NCBI RefSeq assembly: GCF_018619335.1 | Contig: NZ_JAHHDX010000090.1 | Span: 62,001-126,000, forward strand | DNA: 64,000 nt | Direction of reading: 5' to 3' | Origin: Alteromonas sp. ALT199 | GTDB taxonomy: Bacteria > Pseudomonadota > Gammaproteobacteria > Enterobacterales > Alteromonadaceae | In this document: positions 37,921 through 46,969 of the stretch, one piece after another | How positions within the stretch are numbered: the first letter of the stretch is position 1 | How the letters are laid out: the number at the start of each line of letters is the position of its first letter | Position numbers and translations under genes: made by a program | Notes under the pieces: model-generated | Seen by the model: only the letters and a program-made list of their open reading frames with translations | Told to the model about the DNA's origin: nothing | Databases searched by the model: none

Positions 37921-38214
37921 TTAACCTGGTTTTTTAACCCAAGCACTACACCAGCCATCAGCATTAACTAGCTTGTTAGGGAAAATGTTACAAGGGCGAT
38001 ATTGTTCGCCATCGGCTCCCTGCACATACATGCAGTTTGAACATTTTGCACCTTCAACGGTTGATGATGGTGTGTAATTTAATGCTTTCGCAGTTGGGTC
38101 ATCAGCGCTCAATTGTTCTTGAGCTTGTGCACGTAGCGCTACACCACCTAATGTAAGACCGATAACTGTAGAGCCCGACAGTTTTAAAAAGTCACGGCGA
38201 TTTACAGATTTCAT
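37921..38214 (-). CDS. High-potential iron-sulfur protein (HiPIP)
   Basis: 97 aa from an ATG with TAAGGAG upstream; a start at 38262 would add 16 residues ahead of the Tat signal. Twin-arginine motif NRRDFLKLSG, cleavage about RAQAQE, so it is exported folded with its cluster. Four cysteines C58-x2-C61-x13-C75-x13-C89 match the [4Fe-4S] pattern of HiPIPs. It carries electrons in the periplasm; the partner is unknown. No oxidase or photosynthetic gene is adjacent. It is followed by its own terminator. Confidence 0.9.
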   Translation of the reverse strand: MKSVNRRDFLKLSGSTVIGLTLGGVALRAQAQEQLSADDPTAKALNYTPSSTVEGAKCSNCMYVQGADGEQYRPCNIFPNKLVNADGWCSAWVKKPG

Positions 38215-38274
38215 AACATTCTCCTTAAGAGATAGAAACGATAATGATTCTTTTTTATTCAATGCCTTAAACGC

Positions 38275-38301
38275 AAAAACCTGCCCAAAGAGGCAGGTTT
38301 T
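38275..38301. terminator. Bidirectional-looking terminator between HiPIP and flavin reductase genes
   Basis: AAAA-CCTGCC, 6-nt loop, GGCAGG-TTTT. Symmetric, with A-run and T-run on both sides; both neighbouring genes are on the minus strand, so it probably ends the flavin reductase transcript. Confidence 0.75.
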
Positions 38302-38436
38302 GTGTAATGGTTAAATACTATCTCTTTTTGAAAAAAGATCGAATGAAATCTCGTATTTTCACTTGATCTAGATTAAATAAACTTCAGAGTGAGAACACTC
38401 TATTCTAGTTATAAGACCGTTTTATCAGTGGCAAGT

Positions 38437-39066
38437 TCACTTTTTAGCTAATTCAACACCGGGTTTTGCATAGGCGAATTGCGTAATACGCGTTGTGGTG
38501 TGATAGCTATCTAAACCAGAAATACAGGCAGTGTTTGCTTTTTCTATATCAGCGTAACCGTCTTCATTGATAATGCTTTCTGGCATATGAAGCTCTTGGA
38601 TTTCGCCTATAACCATTTCGGTCTCGTTAAGCAATGTGAAGTGTTGCGCCACCTTCAGGCCCATCTTGATTTCACTTTCTCTAACAAACGGTGCATCAAA
38701 AGAATCACTAAACTGTGGCGTTAAACCCACTGCTTCAAATTCACTTTCATCAGGGGCATAGCGAGCAGACGTTTGGTGCGCTTTGTCTACCCAATCAGTC
38801 GACACGTGATTTAGCGTGTAAAAGCCCTGGCTTTTTATATTGCTAAGGGTATCTCGCGTCACCGTGTGTGGGCGCATTATCATGCCGATAAGCGGTGGAT
38901 TCGCACCCACATGAACGATAGAGCTTACAATGGCTAAATTGTTAGTATTGCCGTTTGTGGTACCCACTAAAGTAGCCGACTTAAAGCCTGACAAACTATT
39001 GATTAAATTTGCGCGGTATCGCTGAGCTAGGGCATCAATATCACTGCGAACAAACTGCTTAGTCAT
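38437..39066 (-). CDS. Flavin reductase family protein
   Basis: 209 aa, FMN-binding split-barrel fold: NNLAIVSSIVHVGANPPLIG and MIMRPHTVTRDTLSNI (FMN contacts), then FYTLNHVSTDWVD. Members reduce flavins with NAD(P)H or act as FMN-dependent oxidoreductases. Its start overlaps the stop of the upstream 63-aa zinc-finger-like gene by 8 bases, so the two are coupled. Exact reaction not known. Confidence 0.85.
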   Translation of the reverse strand: MTKQFVRSDIDALAQRYRANLINSLSGFKSATLVGTTNGNTNNLAIVSSIVHVGANPPLIGMIMRPHTVTRDTLSNIKSQGFYTLNHVSTDWVDKAHQTSARYAPDESEFEAVGLTPQFSDSFDAPFVRESEIKMGLKVAQHFTLLNETEMVIGEIQELHMPESIINEDGYADIEKANTACISGLDSYHTTTRITQFAYAKPGVELAKK

Positions 39067-39250
39067 TTTCTCGTTCTGCCTCTATCTGAATGTCGTCACC
39101 ATGCTGATAAGTGCTCAGTTCTATGGGTTGGCAGCACACCTGACAGTCGAGTACTTGAACTTGTCCCACGTCGTTAATCTCATCTATCTCAACGTCGTTA
39201 GGCGCCATACAGTAAGGGCAGGAGAAGCCCATGGAACGGGTTAAGCTCAT
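39059..39250 (-). CDS. CPXCG motif cysteine-rich small protein
   Basis: 63 aa with two cysteine pairs, SCPYCMAPN and CQVCCQPI, a zinc-ribbon-like arrangement typical of the small CPXCG family; the glycine of the motif is Met here. The rest is acidic. Overlaps the flavin reductase start by 8 bases. Function unknown. Confidence 0.8.
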   Translation of the reverse strand: MSLTRSMGFSCPYCMAPNDVEIDEINDVGQVQVLDCQVCCQPIELSTYQHGDDIQIEAEREND

Positions 39251-39445
39251 ATTTCATTGCCTTATTAATCATGAATAGTGTTTATTACGTAATGCTAAGG
39301 CGAGTGGATTTTCTTTAGCAAAAACTCCGTTGCTTATGAGAAGAACGCGCTGAGGTAATCGCAATAGCTGTGGCCATTTTTAAATGAAAATCTTGATGAT
39401 TAGCCCTAATAAACAGCAGCAAGGTGAATGAATAGAGGTGATGTT

Positions 39446-39733
39446 GTGGCAAATAAAGTAGGAAACTGCCCGTGTTGTAATAGAGAAACACGCCTGACCT
39501 ATCATCATCTTATCCCGAAAAAAATGCACCGACGCACCTATTTCAAAAAGCACTTCAGCAAAGCCGAACTTCAAAACGGTATTTATATTTGCAGACAGTG
39601 CCATAGCGGCATACACCGCTTTTATGATGAGATGACATTGGCCAAGCACTACTTCAATTTACAACGTTTACTAGATGACGAGCAGCTTTCAACGTTCTTT
39701 CAGTGGGTGTCTAAACAGCGAGTACGTGTTTAG
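39446..39733 (+). CDS. Small HNH-type nuclease-like protein
   Basis: About 95 aa from a GTG at 39446, which has GAGG at good spacing; an ATG at 39428 is in frame but its AAGG is only three bases away. Motifs: NCPCCNRE (zinc pair), TYHHLIPKKMHRR (HNH histidines), and YICRQCHSGIHRF (second zinc pair plus HNH His). This is the treble-clef nuclease fold found in small stand-alone HNH proteins. Role unknown; the next gene is also a nuclease, but nothing shows they work together. Confidence 0.75.
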   Translation: MANKVGNCPCCNRETRLTYHHLIPKKMHRRTYFKKHFSKAELQNGIYICRQCHSGIHRFYDEMTLAKHYFNLQRLLDDEQLSTFFQWVSKQRVRV

Positions 39734-39851
39734 CAAAAGGCTTGGTTCAATAACGATCAGTAGACTTTAAATGCAATTGATATGGATTTAATTTGATTAA
39801 CTTGGCTGTATAAATATACACTATTGGTGTTTTCATAGCCAAAGATACCTC

Positions 39852-41996
39852 ATGCGAAAAGATTTACCGCCACGTTATTACCTTACACATTTTCACGAGT
39901 TTCTAGCATTTTTTGAAGGTGCTAATAGTATGCTTCTAAGCAATGAGGCTGCAGACTTTGTTGAGCGCTTTAAATCGTTAGATGATGACAAGCAATGTAT
40001 TGTTGTGCGCGCTGCAAATCGCAAGTACGCGGTAATCGACAGAACACAGTTTAATTACCACGAAATTACCGAACCCCAAGCGCAAATAGACTGGCTTATA
40101 AAACACGGTTGGTTTGGAGATATAACACACGCTACGCTTAACGATATCGCTGGCGTGTTAACTAAAAACGCTCTGCTTACACTTCTTGCTGAATACGGCA
40201 GTATTCAAGGTCTCGCTTCGCTGACCAAGCCTAAACTCGTTACCTTACTTAATAAGCACATCACTGTAAAAGGCTGGCCTGAGGGCTTCTCGCTGAATAG
40301 CTATTTGGTGTGTTTATTTGACAATGCGCTTCGCTACTTGCTGTTTATCTACTTTGGCAATACCAAAAGCCGATTAAATCAGTTTTCTATGCGTGACTTG
40401 GGAGTAATGAGAACACGCTCTGATTCGGTAACCGATACCGCGCGTTTTGAAACTAAAAGCGACGCAGAAGCGTCTTGGTTTTACGCTAACCACTACAGCC
40501 AGTTAGCTTTTTATAACGACGATATGTTGTTCGCTATAGCAGAAGGCGAGCTACCTTCAACTGAAGGTGTGTCAGCCAGTTTTTATCGCGACCAGTTGCT
40601 TTACGCGTTAGGACTTAAAATGTTGGCGTTTAACAGGCCCAAAGGGCTAGAGATATTGAAGCTAGCGCAAAGCGACAAGGCAAAAGAAAAGTGGTTAAGG
40701 GAGCGCTATAAAGACGGAAATGGAGATGACGTTAAGCAAGTACTTGAAGACATTATCGATAATCCTCAGTCGGATACGTTACTAGCATTTGCAGAGGATT
40801 TTTATGCCCGTAAGTATAACAAAAAACGCACCAGTACCGTTACCGATATGCTTCGAAGTGCCAGTCGTACATTGGATATCGATGTAAGCCAAAATCAACA
40901 GGTAGAGCGCGGCGTTTTGGCGCATTATGCGCGGCATGGCATAGAGGGCTGGCGCACGGAAAACCGATTGTGGCGTAGTTTGTTTGGTCTTACTTTTTGG
41001 AAGCAACTTTACGAAGAAGATACGCTGGTTACGGAGTTTGATCGAAGGCCGTTATCGCTTAAACAGAATAACTTTTACGCAAAGTTTGAACAAAGTATTG
41101 AAGCATTGCTGCTTGCCCTTGATAGCAAAGAGAAACTGCGCTTTCACATACATAAAATGGCCACAATGCACTACGGCAAAGTGAACAGCCTGTTTATGTG
41201 GTCAAGCCATTTGCTTACGCCTTTAGAAGCCCTAATTGAGCACGGTTCACTAGATAGTATCTACGCTTTACTTCGCATGATGTGCAAAGACTTTGAAAGC
41301 CTTAGAGATGGTTTTCCTGACATTATGGTGTTCGACGGTACGCTTCGCTTTGAAGAGATTAAAGCGCCAGGCGATCAGCTTCGCCGCAACCAGCTGGTTT
41401 CTATTCAACGTCTGCAGCAAGCCGGGTTTGACGTTGCGGTGACAACAGTGAAATGGGTGCGGGACCCAGCCCAACCCTATGTGGTGGTAGATATTGAGAC
41501 CACAGGCGGAAACAACAGTTATAACCGCATAACAGAAATAGGTATGGTTAAACTTATTGGCGGTAAAGAGGTAGACAGGTTTCAAACCTTATTAAATCCG
41601 CAGCGTAGAATTCCTAGCAATATTACCCGCCTTACCGGTATTTCGGATGACATGGTTGCGGACGCACCGCTTTTCGCAGAAATAGCAGAGCAGGTGGCAA
41701 GCTTCACCGACGACGCGGTGTTTGTAGCGCACAATGTGAATTTTGATTATGGGTTCATTAAGCAAGAGTTTGCTCGTTTAGAGCAAAACTTCAGACGCCC
41801 TAAAATGTGCACTGTTCGAGAAATGCGGCGCACTTATCCGGGGCTCCCGTCTTATTCATTAGCAAACCTAACAAAGCATTTTCACATTGAGATGGAGCAA
41901 CATCACCGAGCGCTAAGTGATGCCAAGGCTGCTGCAGAACTATTGAAGCTAGCGTTTGAGAAAGATGATGAATTAACGGGTTTAGCTACCAATTAA
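39852..41996 (+). CDS. FAN1-type VRR-NUC nuclease fused to a DEDDh exonuclease
   Basis: 714 aa. Residues 1-530 have the FAN1 layout: helical N-terminal part, then a VRR-NUC active site FPDIMVF (D490), EEIKAPGD (E502, K504) and Q514, a PD-(D/E)xK set. FAN1 enzymes usually have EVKGP; here it is EIKAP. Residues 540-705 form a complete DEDDh proofreading-type exonuclease: VVDIETTGG (D547, E549), FDYGF (D632), HHRALSDAKAA (H685, D690), like DnaQ. Both active sites look intact. FAN1 acts on branched DNA and interstrand crosslinks; the fusion adds a 3'-5' exonuclease. Monocistronic. Confidence 0.85.
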   Translation: MRKDLPPRYYLTHFHEFLAFFEGANSMLLSNEAADFVERFKSLDDDKQCIVVRAANRKYAVIDRTQFNYHEITEPQAQIDWLIKHGWFGDITHATLNDIAGVLTKNALLTLLAEYGSIQGLASLTKPKLVTLLNKHITVKGWPEGFSLNSYLVCLFDNALRYLLFIYFGNTKSRLNQFSMRDLGVMRTRSDSVTDTARFETKSDAEASWFYANHYSQLAFYNDDMLFAIAEGELPSTEGVSASFYRDQLLYALGLKMLAFNRPKGLEILKLAQSDKAKEKWLRERYKDGNGDDVKQVLEDIIDNPQSDTLLAFAEDFYARKYNKKRTSTVTDMLRSASRTLDIDVSQNQQVERGVLAHYARHGIEGWRTENRLWRSLFGLTFWKQLYEEDTLVTEFDRRPLSLKQNNFYAKFEQSIEALLLALDSKEKLRFHIHKMATMHYGKVNSLFMWSSHLLTPLEALIEHGSLDSIYALLRMMCKDFESLRDGFPDIMVFDGTLRFEEIKAPGDQLRRNQLVSIQRLQQAGFDVAVTTVKWVRDPAQPYVVVDIETTGGNNSYNRITEIGMVKLIGGKEVDRFQTLLNPQRRIPSNITRLTGISDDMVADAPLFAEIAEQVASFTDDAVFVAHNVNFDYGFIKQEFARLEQNFRRPKMCTVREMRRTYPGLPSYSLANLTKHFHIEMEQHHRALSDAKAAAELLKLAFEKDDELTGLATN

Positions 41997-42095
41997 TAAT
42001 ATTGTTATTGTAACTTTTAGTGCCTGGGCACTGAACAAAATACGCCTAAGTTCAGTATTGAGTAGAGTTATTACGTGCATATTGAGATGTAGAAC

Positions 42096-42359
42096 ATGGC
42101 ATTAACTGAAGAACAAGAATCTCGAATTATTGAAATGGCGTGGGAAGACCGTACGCCGTTTGAAGCAATTGAGCGTTTATACGGGCTACCAGAAAAGAAC
42201 GTAATAAAGCTTATGCGGAAGAACCTTAAACAGAAAACGTTCAAAAACTGGCGAGAGCGTGTGTCGGGCAGAAAAACCAAACACGCGAGCTTGCGTCCTG
42301 AAGGTGTTGATAGAGGTTACTGCCCCTCGCAGTACAAATATAAAAGCGCCAATAAGTAG
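42096..42359 (+). CDS. TIGR03643 family protein
   Basis: 87 aa, matching TIGR03643 by memory: LTEEQESRIIEMAWEDRTPF, IERLYGLPEKNVIKLMRKNL and a closing GVDRGYCPSQYK. A helix-turn-helix-like N-terminal half suggests nucleic-acid binding, but no role is established. It starts 100 bases after the nuclease fusion. Confidence 0.8.
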   Translation: MALTEEQESRIIEMAWEDRTPFEAIERLYGLPEKNVIKLMRKNLKQKTFKNWRERVSGRKTKHASLRPEGVDRGYCPSQYKYKSANK

Positions 42360-42415
42360 CGGCTTCTGTAGTTCTTTTTAGGAATTTAGAGCCCTAAAAA
42401 TAGAGGTGTTTCGAA

Positions 42416-42883
42416 CTATTTCTTCGGCGGTGAGATAGTCGTGATGGGTAAAAGAAACGCGGTTAACTGCTGACGTAAGGGCGTTGGGAAGACAACCGTG
42501 TTTCCTGATTGCAGAATGCTCTTTGCGTGTTGAACCTGATGTAAGAACTCTTTATAGGAGTCGTCATTTTTCTGTAAGTCCTCAACCTTGAGCATCATCA
42601 AATCGATAAATTCCGAATTTGATAAATTTTCGTGTTGCCTTATCTCAAGTGCTAACGCTTTAAGAACATAAGCTTCCCATTCTTTTCTATAACTATCTTT
42701 TAGGCGTTCTGGGTATAGCGCCAAATCTGCTATATCTTGCGCTAAATCTACAACATCAAGGGGAGTATCGAAAAGGACACGAAATGCTAGAAGCACTTCG
42801 TCAGAAAGTCGAGAAATGGGAAGTTTTTCTTTGAACTGAGCATAGCGGCTTGGCACAAGAACACCTTTCTTAACGAGCAACAC
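42416..42883 (-). CDS. Unknown protein
   Basis: 155 aa, GTG start with a weak ribosome-binding site. Mostly helical, Leu-rich; no signal peptide, membrane helix or motif I recognise (for example YAQFKEKLPISRLSDEVLL near the start). The C-terminal 25 residues are hydrophobic with a PPKK end. Convergent with the TIGR03643 gene. It could be a real but orphan gene; length and codon look support coding. Confidence 0.5.
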   Translation of the reverse strand: MLLVKKGVLVPSRYAQFKEKLPISRLSDEVLLAFRVLFDTPLDVVDLAQDIADLALYPERLKDSYRKEWEAYVLKALALEIRQHENLSNSEFIDLMMLKVEDLQKNDDSYKEFLHQVQHAKSILQSGNTVVFPTPLRQQLTAFLLPITTISPPKK

Positions 42884-43000
42884 ATTTAGTCTTAGAAGCG
42901 GTATTACATAATTTCACTGACAAGACGCAGCAAAGTGTAATAAAACTCATAATGTGATGAAAGTATTTCAGGTTAAAAATACGTAATCTACGATAACTGA

Positions 43001-43094
43001 ACTCTCTGGTAATCGCTCCCGTAACCTACTATGCACTGTTAAAGTGTGTACGCGTTCTTGCTGTTTGGCCCATCGTTTGATGGGCCTTTTTTTT
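43001..43094 (+). ncRNA. Candidate small RNA with strong intrinsic terminator
   Basis: A plus-strand terminator (GGCCCATC, GTTT loop, GATGGGCC, then eight Ts, 43067-43094) lies between two minus-strand genes with no plus-strand gene for about 700 bases upstream. A possible promoter is TTCAGG (42967) with TACGAT (42989) at 16-bp spacing. No ORF of note between them. The length would be about 95 nt. Confidence 0.45.
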
Positions 43095-43121
43095 GGGGGG
43101 CGAGCCATCTTTTGACCTTGA

Positions 43122-44066
43122 TTAGCGTTCGAAAGAGAGTTTTACACCAGCGAGCAACCGACTAACGCTATCTACAACATCAGCCCTAATAAACCATTCA
43201 ACATCATGCTTGTCAGATAATACGCCACTAAACTCTAGTGAGCCGCCGTGACCTGTCCCCAGAAAATCTTCAATAAGTTCAGCGCGTTCACCAAAGTTAC
43301 GATCTATATATGAATAGTATGCGAAATATTCGATAGGATATGGCGTGTTGAACGCGCTTGCAGCAAACTCACCACTTGTTCCCACCACGATTTTCGCTGC
43401 GCTTTCATCGGTACGCTGCACCAGTTCAACAAATGCCGTATCTTCTTCATTTATCCTAAACCGATACTCTGCACGGGCAAATGTGCCGTCGAGCATTTTT
43501 TCAAAACTTGCCTCGTAGCTATGGCGCTGCCCCATCTTTGCCGAGTACTCAATCTCGAAGTACTCATCTTCTCCACCAATATTGAAAGCCTCGGAAGCTT
43601 TAGCATTACCTAGTTGGCCAACGACTATTTCAATGGCAGTATCGTTTTGCAATTGCCTCACGTGACGTACCCCCGTTATCCAACCATCTTTCGACAAGCC
43701 GGTGGAAGAAACACGCCCTTTGTAAGTTGGAATAATGCCTAACTCAGTTTTCCCTGAATCGGTTTCATGCCTTAAGTACAGTCGCCTTGCATAGAGATAG
43801 TCAGCGTTGTCGCCGCCAAATGTATTGTGGCTTGATGAAAAGTCATCGCCAGTCACTACAAAGCTGTTTATTGACCACGCTGAAGTGACGGCAATAGAGG
43901 GGTAGTAGCGCAGTCGATATTGTTCGCGGCTAGGGCGGTTGGAACGATTATCGTAACGAACTTGCACATCTAGTTTCTGTGAGAAAGCGGGCGCTATTTG
44001 ATCTCCAAACGCATTGGTTCCCGAGATAGTGATGAGTGGTAAAATAAGCAAAACCGGATTTCGCAC
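43122..44066 (-). CDS. Probable outer-membrane beta-barrel protein
   Basis: 314 aa with signal peptide (MRNPVLLILPLITISGTNAF). Alternating strands such as QYRLRYYPSIAV, LYARRLYLRHETDSG and HSYEASFEKM suggest a barrel, and the end LLAGVKLSFER is barrel-like though it ends in Arg, not Phe. I do not recognise the family. Its own transcript has no obvious terminator on the minus strand; the hairpin just past its stop points the other way. Confidence 0.6.
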   Translation of the reverse strand: MRNPVLLILPLITISGTNAFGDQIAPAFSQKLDVQVRYDNRSNRPSREQYRLRYYPSIAVTSAWSINSFVVTGDDFSSSHNTFGGDNADYLYARRLYLRHETDSGKTELGIIPTYKGRVSSTGLSKDGWITGVRHVRQLQNDTAIEIVVGQLGNAKASEAFNIGGEDEYFEIEYSAKMGQRHSYEASFEKMLDGTFARAEYRFRINEEDTAFVELVQRTDESAAKIVVGTSGEFAASAFNTPYPIEYFAYYSYIDRNFGERAELIEDFLGTGHGGSLEFSGVLSDKHDVEWFIRADVVDSVSRLLAGVKLSFER

Positions 44067-44153
44067 TTATCGAACCTTAAACAAAGCAACTACCTAGTTT
44101 ATACATTAAATCTAATCAATTAGCGCATAAGAAAATCGATTCAACAAAAAAGT

Positions 44154-44255
44154 GTAAAAAAAAGCCGGCAGGGATGCCGGCGATAAGTGGAGTGGGACTC
44201 CAATGAGGGTAAAACACACAAAAGGTCTAAAACTCAGGGAGATGTCTTAAAACTT
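44154..44255 (-). ncRNA. Candidate small RNA downstream of accC
   Basis: Minus strand: a TATACT -10 (44267 to 44262) followed about 75 nt on by a small hairpin (GGAGT, CCC, ACTCC) and then a terminator (GCCGGCA, TCCC, TGCCGGC, TTTTTTTT; 44154-44181). accC already has its own terminator upstream (44397-44425). Could instead be a processed 3'UTR of accC. No ORF. Confidence 0.4.
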
Positions 44256-44333
44256 GTATGTAGTATAGAACTGGTTTTTGAATAATAAAATCGTTAAAAA
44301 TTGATTGTGGTAATCGGAAAATTAGAATGCACT

Positions 44334-44382
44334 GAATAGCGAATAGCGAATAGCGAATAGCGAATAGCGAATAGCGAATAGC
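44334..44382. repeat. Heptanucleotide tandem repeat, seven copies of GAATAGC
   Basis: Seven perfect head-to-tail copies in 49 bp, between the accC terminator and the candidate small RNA. Non-coding in either direction as far as can be judged; copy number likely varies by slippage. Confidence 0.95.
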
Positions 44383-44392
44383 AAAGAAAGAA

Positions 44393-44425
44393 AATTGGGC
44401 TACACAAAAGAACTGCGTGTAGCCC
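44393..44425 (-). terminator. Intrinsic terminator of accB-accC
   Basis: Minus strand: GGGCTACAC, 11-nt loop, GTGTAGCCC, AATTTTCTTT. Perfect 9-bp stem, ten bases past the accC stop. Confidence 0.85.
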
Positions 44426-44435
44426 AAAGGGGGGA

Positions 44436-45779
44436 TTAGGCTAAACCTAGCTTCTTCTCTAAATAGTGGATATTGGTTCCACCTGCGAAGAAGTTTTCAT
44501 CGGCCATAATGGCGCGCTGAAGAGGGATATTCGTTTTAATGCCATCTACCACAATCTCTTCAAGCGCATGGCGCATACGAGCAATGGCTTCGTCGCGACT
44601 TTCACCATAAGTAATAAGCTTACCAATCATTGAGTCGTAGTATGGTGGCACGTGGTAGCCAGCGTAAATATGCGACTCCCAGCGAATACCCAAACCACCA
44701 GGCGCATGGAACATGTTGATAGGACCAGGGCTAGGAATAAAGGTGTTTGGATCTTCTGCGTTAATTCGACATTCAATGGCGTGACCGCGAATTTGAATTT
44801 GCGATTGGTCAATAGACAATGGCTGCCCGGCTGCAATACGAAGTTGCTCTTTTATAAGGTCAACGCCTGTGATCATTTCAGATACTGGGTGTTCTACCTG
44901 AATACGGGTATTCATTTCAATGAAATAAAATTCACCGTTTTCATATAGGAACTCGAAGGTACCTGCGCCGCGATAGCCAATTTCAACACAGGCTCTACGG
45001 CAGCGATCGCCAATTTTTGCACGCATTTGCTCAGAAATACCAGGTGCTGGTGCTTCTTCAACTACTTTTTGGTGGCGGCGCTGCATTGAGCAGTCACGTT
45101 CACCCAAGTGAATAGCATTGCCTTGACCATCGGCCAATACCTGAATTTCTACGTGGCGAGGGTTTTCAAGGAACTTTTCCATGTAAACCGTTGCGTTACC
45201 AAAGGCCGCGCCTGCTTCCGCTTGCGTAGTTTCAATGGCCTTTACCAACTCACCTTCACTGCGAACTACGCGCATACCACGACCACCACCGCCGCCAGCG
45301 GCTTTAACAATGATTGGGTAACCAATGCGCTTTGCAATAGCTTTGTTGCGCTCGGCGTCGTCAGTTAGCGGTCCGTCTGAACCTGGTACACAAGGAACAC
45401 CAGCTTTTTTCATGGCGTTAATGGCAGAAACTTTGTCGCCCATAAGGTTGATAGTTTCTGCTTTAGGGCCGATGAAAATAAAGCCGCTTTTCTCAACTGC
45501 TTCCGCAAAGTCAGCGTTTTCTGCAAGAAAACCGTAACCCGGGTGAATAGCAATAGAGTTTGTTACCTCTGCTGCCGCAATAATGCGAGGAATATTAAGG
45601 TAGCTTTCAGTTGCAGAGGCTTTGCCAATACAAATTGATTCGTCAGCCAACAATACATGCTTTAAGTTTTTATCCGCAGTAGAATGCACAGCTACGGTTT
45701 TGATGCCTAGCTCTTTACAGGCTCTCAAAATACGTAGGGCAATTTCGCCACGGTTAGCTATTAGTACTTTATCTAACAT
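44436..45779 (-). CDS. accC: Biotin carboxylase subunit of acetyl-CoA carboxylase
   Basis: AccC, 447 aa, ATP-dependent carboxylation of biotin on AccB, first half of malonyl-CoA synthesis. [20 protein letters not shown] opening, ATP-grasp with [11 protein letters not shown], catalytic [20 protein letters not shown], and normal length. Its ATG follows accB by 14 bases. The aroQ-accB-accC order is standard in gammaproteobacteria. Confidence 0.98.
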   Translation of the reverse strand: MLDKVLIANRGEIALRILRACKELGIKTVAVHSTADKNLKHVLLADESICIGKASATESYLNIPRIIAAAEVTNSIAIHPGYGFLAENADFAEAVEKSGFIFIGPKAETINLMGDKVSAINAMKKAGVPCVPGSDGPLTDDAERNKAIAKRIGYPIIVKAAGGGGGRGMRVVRSEGELVKAIETTQAEAGAAFGNATVYMEKFLENPRHVEIQVLADGQGNAIHLGERDCSMQRRHQKVVEEAPAPGISEQMRAKIGDRCRRACVEIGYRGAGTFEFLYENGEFYFIEMNTRIQVEHPVSEMITGVDLIKEQLRIAAGQPLSIDQSQIQIRGHAIECRINAEDPNTFIPSPGPINMFHAPGGLGIRWESHIYAGYHVPPYYDSMIGKLITYGESRDEAIARMRHALEEIVVDGIKTNIPLQRAIMADENFFAGGTNIHYLEKKLGLA

Positions 45780-45793
45780 AGTGAAGTACTCGC

Positions 45794-46258
45794 TTATTCA
45801 ATAATGAACATTGGCTGGTCGAATTCTACAGGGTCTTGGTTTTCTACCAAGATAGCCTTAACCACGCCTGCTTTATCTGCTTCAATTTGGTTCATCATCT
45901 TCATTGCTTCAATAATACAAAGCGTGTCACCCACCTTCACTTGCTGACCAACTTCTGCAAATGGTTTTGCTGTTGGTGAAGATGCACGGTAAAAAGTACC
46001 AACCATTGGAGACTTAACTGCGTGACCTTCTGGTTGTGCAGGTGCCGCTGGTGCTTCAGAAGCCGCTGTGGCTGCCGCTGCTGGCGCAGGGGCCATTTGT
46101 GGCGCTGCAGGTGCTGCGAAGCTATAGTTCATTGGCGCTTGAACACCTGTTGGACCACGGTGGATGCGTACTGATTCTTCACCTTCAGTGATTTCTAGCT
46201 CGGCAATGCCAGATTCTTCAACTAGCTCGATGAGTTTTTTAATCTTTCTAATATCCAT
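45794..46258 (-). CDS. accB: Biotin carboxyl carrier protein
   Basis: AccB, 154 aa. N-terminal region, then an Ala/Pro-rich flexible linker ([15 protein letters not shown]...), then the biotinyl domain with [13 protein letters not shown], where the Lys of MKM is biotinylated. The protrusion-type thumb (ASSPTAKPF) of bacterial AccB is present. Between aroQ and accC. Confidence 0.97.
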   Translation of the reverse strand: MDIRKIKKLIELVEESGIAELEITEGEESVRIHRGPTGVQAPMNYSFAAPAAPQMAPAPAAAATAASEAPAAPAQPEGHAVKSPMVGTFYRASSPTAKPFAEVGQQVKVGDTLCIIEAMKMMNQIEADKAGVVKAILVENQDPVEFDQPMFIIE

Positions 46259-46272
46259 GTTCTGTCTCTGCT

Positions 46273-46713
46273 TTATTTTTGCGATTTCGGTAAATTGATT
46301 GCTGCAGTTAACGCGAGCGAATAGCCCATGGCACCAAGGCCAACAATGACGCCGGCTGCAACATCAGAAAAATAAGAATGATGACGAAACGGCTCACGGG
46401 CGTGAACGTTCGACAAATGCACTTCAATAAACGGGATATTGACACTTAGCAATGCATCGCGAAGAGCAACGCTGGTGTGCGTGAAGGCAGCAGGGTTAAT
46501 GATAATTGCGTCAACAGTACCCATAGCAGCGTGCACGCGCTCAATCAGTTCAAACTCTGCGTTTGACTGAAAATGCGTTAAGGTCACGTCGCTCGACGAA
46601 GCTTGCGCCTGCAAATCATCTACGATGTCTTGCAAGGTTTGCGTGCCGTATTTGTCGGGTTCTCTTTGGCCTAACATGTTTAGGTTAGGGCCGTTTAATA
46701 ACAAAATGTTCAT
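46273..46713 (-). CDS. aroQ: Type II 3-dehydroquinate dehydratase
   Basis: AroQ, 146 aa, third step of the shikimate pathway. Opening [20 protein letters not shown], then [31 protein letters not shown] and [17 protein letters not shown], all active-site segments of the dodecameric type II enzyme. First gene of the aroQ-accB-accC unit, 14 bases before accB. Upstream 255 bp hold no gene and presumably its promoter. Confidence 0.97.
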   Translation of the reverse strand: MNILLLNGPNLNMLGQREPDKYGTQTLQDIVDDLQAQASSSDVTLTHFQSNAEFELIERVHAAMGTVDAIIINPAAFTHTSVALRDALLSVNIPFIEVHLSNVHAREPFRHHSYFSDVAAGVIVGLGAMGYSLALTAAINLPKSQK

Positions 46714-46969
46714 CTAATTTGCTGCTATCTTCGGGAAAATGTCACTGTTATTGCCATTTCAACAAACTTTTGTGACAGTTGCACGAAAAAAAGCCAATTT
46801 ATTTGCTCGTTTATTGTGTTAACTGCTGATTATAGTGATAGATAAAGATTTCGCAGCAAAATACTGGTCTAATCAGGTGTTTTCGGTGCAAAGTCTACAG
46901 CAAAGTTTGCTTTGAATACTGTCGCGGCACCCCGCATGCTGCCTTTCAAAGAGAAGAGATTGAACGATG

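Noticed and set aside
38240-38262. Fur-like half site GATAATGATTC upstream of the HiPIP gene
   Set aside because: Only one half of the consensus matches; the rest is a T-run. Not enough to call.
43062-43098. Hairpin read as the terminator of the 43122-44066 barrel gene
   Set aside because: The T-run is on the plus strand; on the minus strand the hairpin is preceded by As and followed by AAACAGC, so it does not terminate that gene.
44227-44427. A 66-codon minus-strand reading frame with FAIRYSL repeats
   Set aside because: It is the heptamer GAATAGC array read on the minus strand. There is no ribosome-binding site and no protein-like composition.
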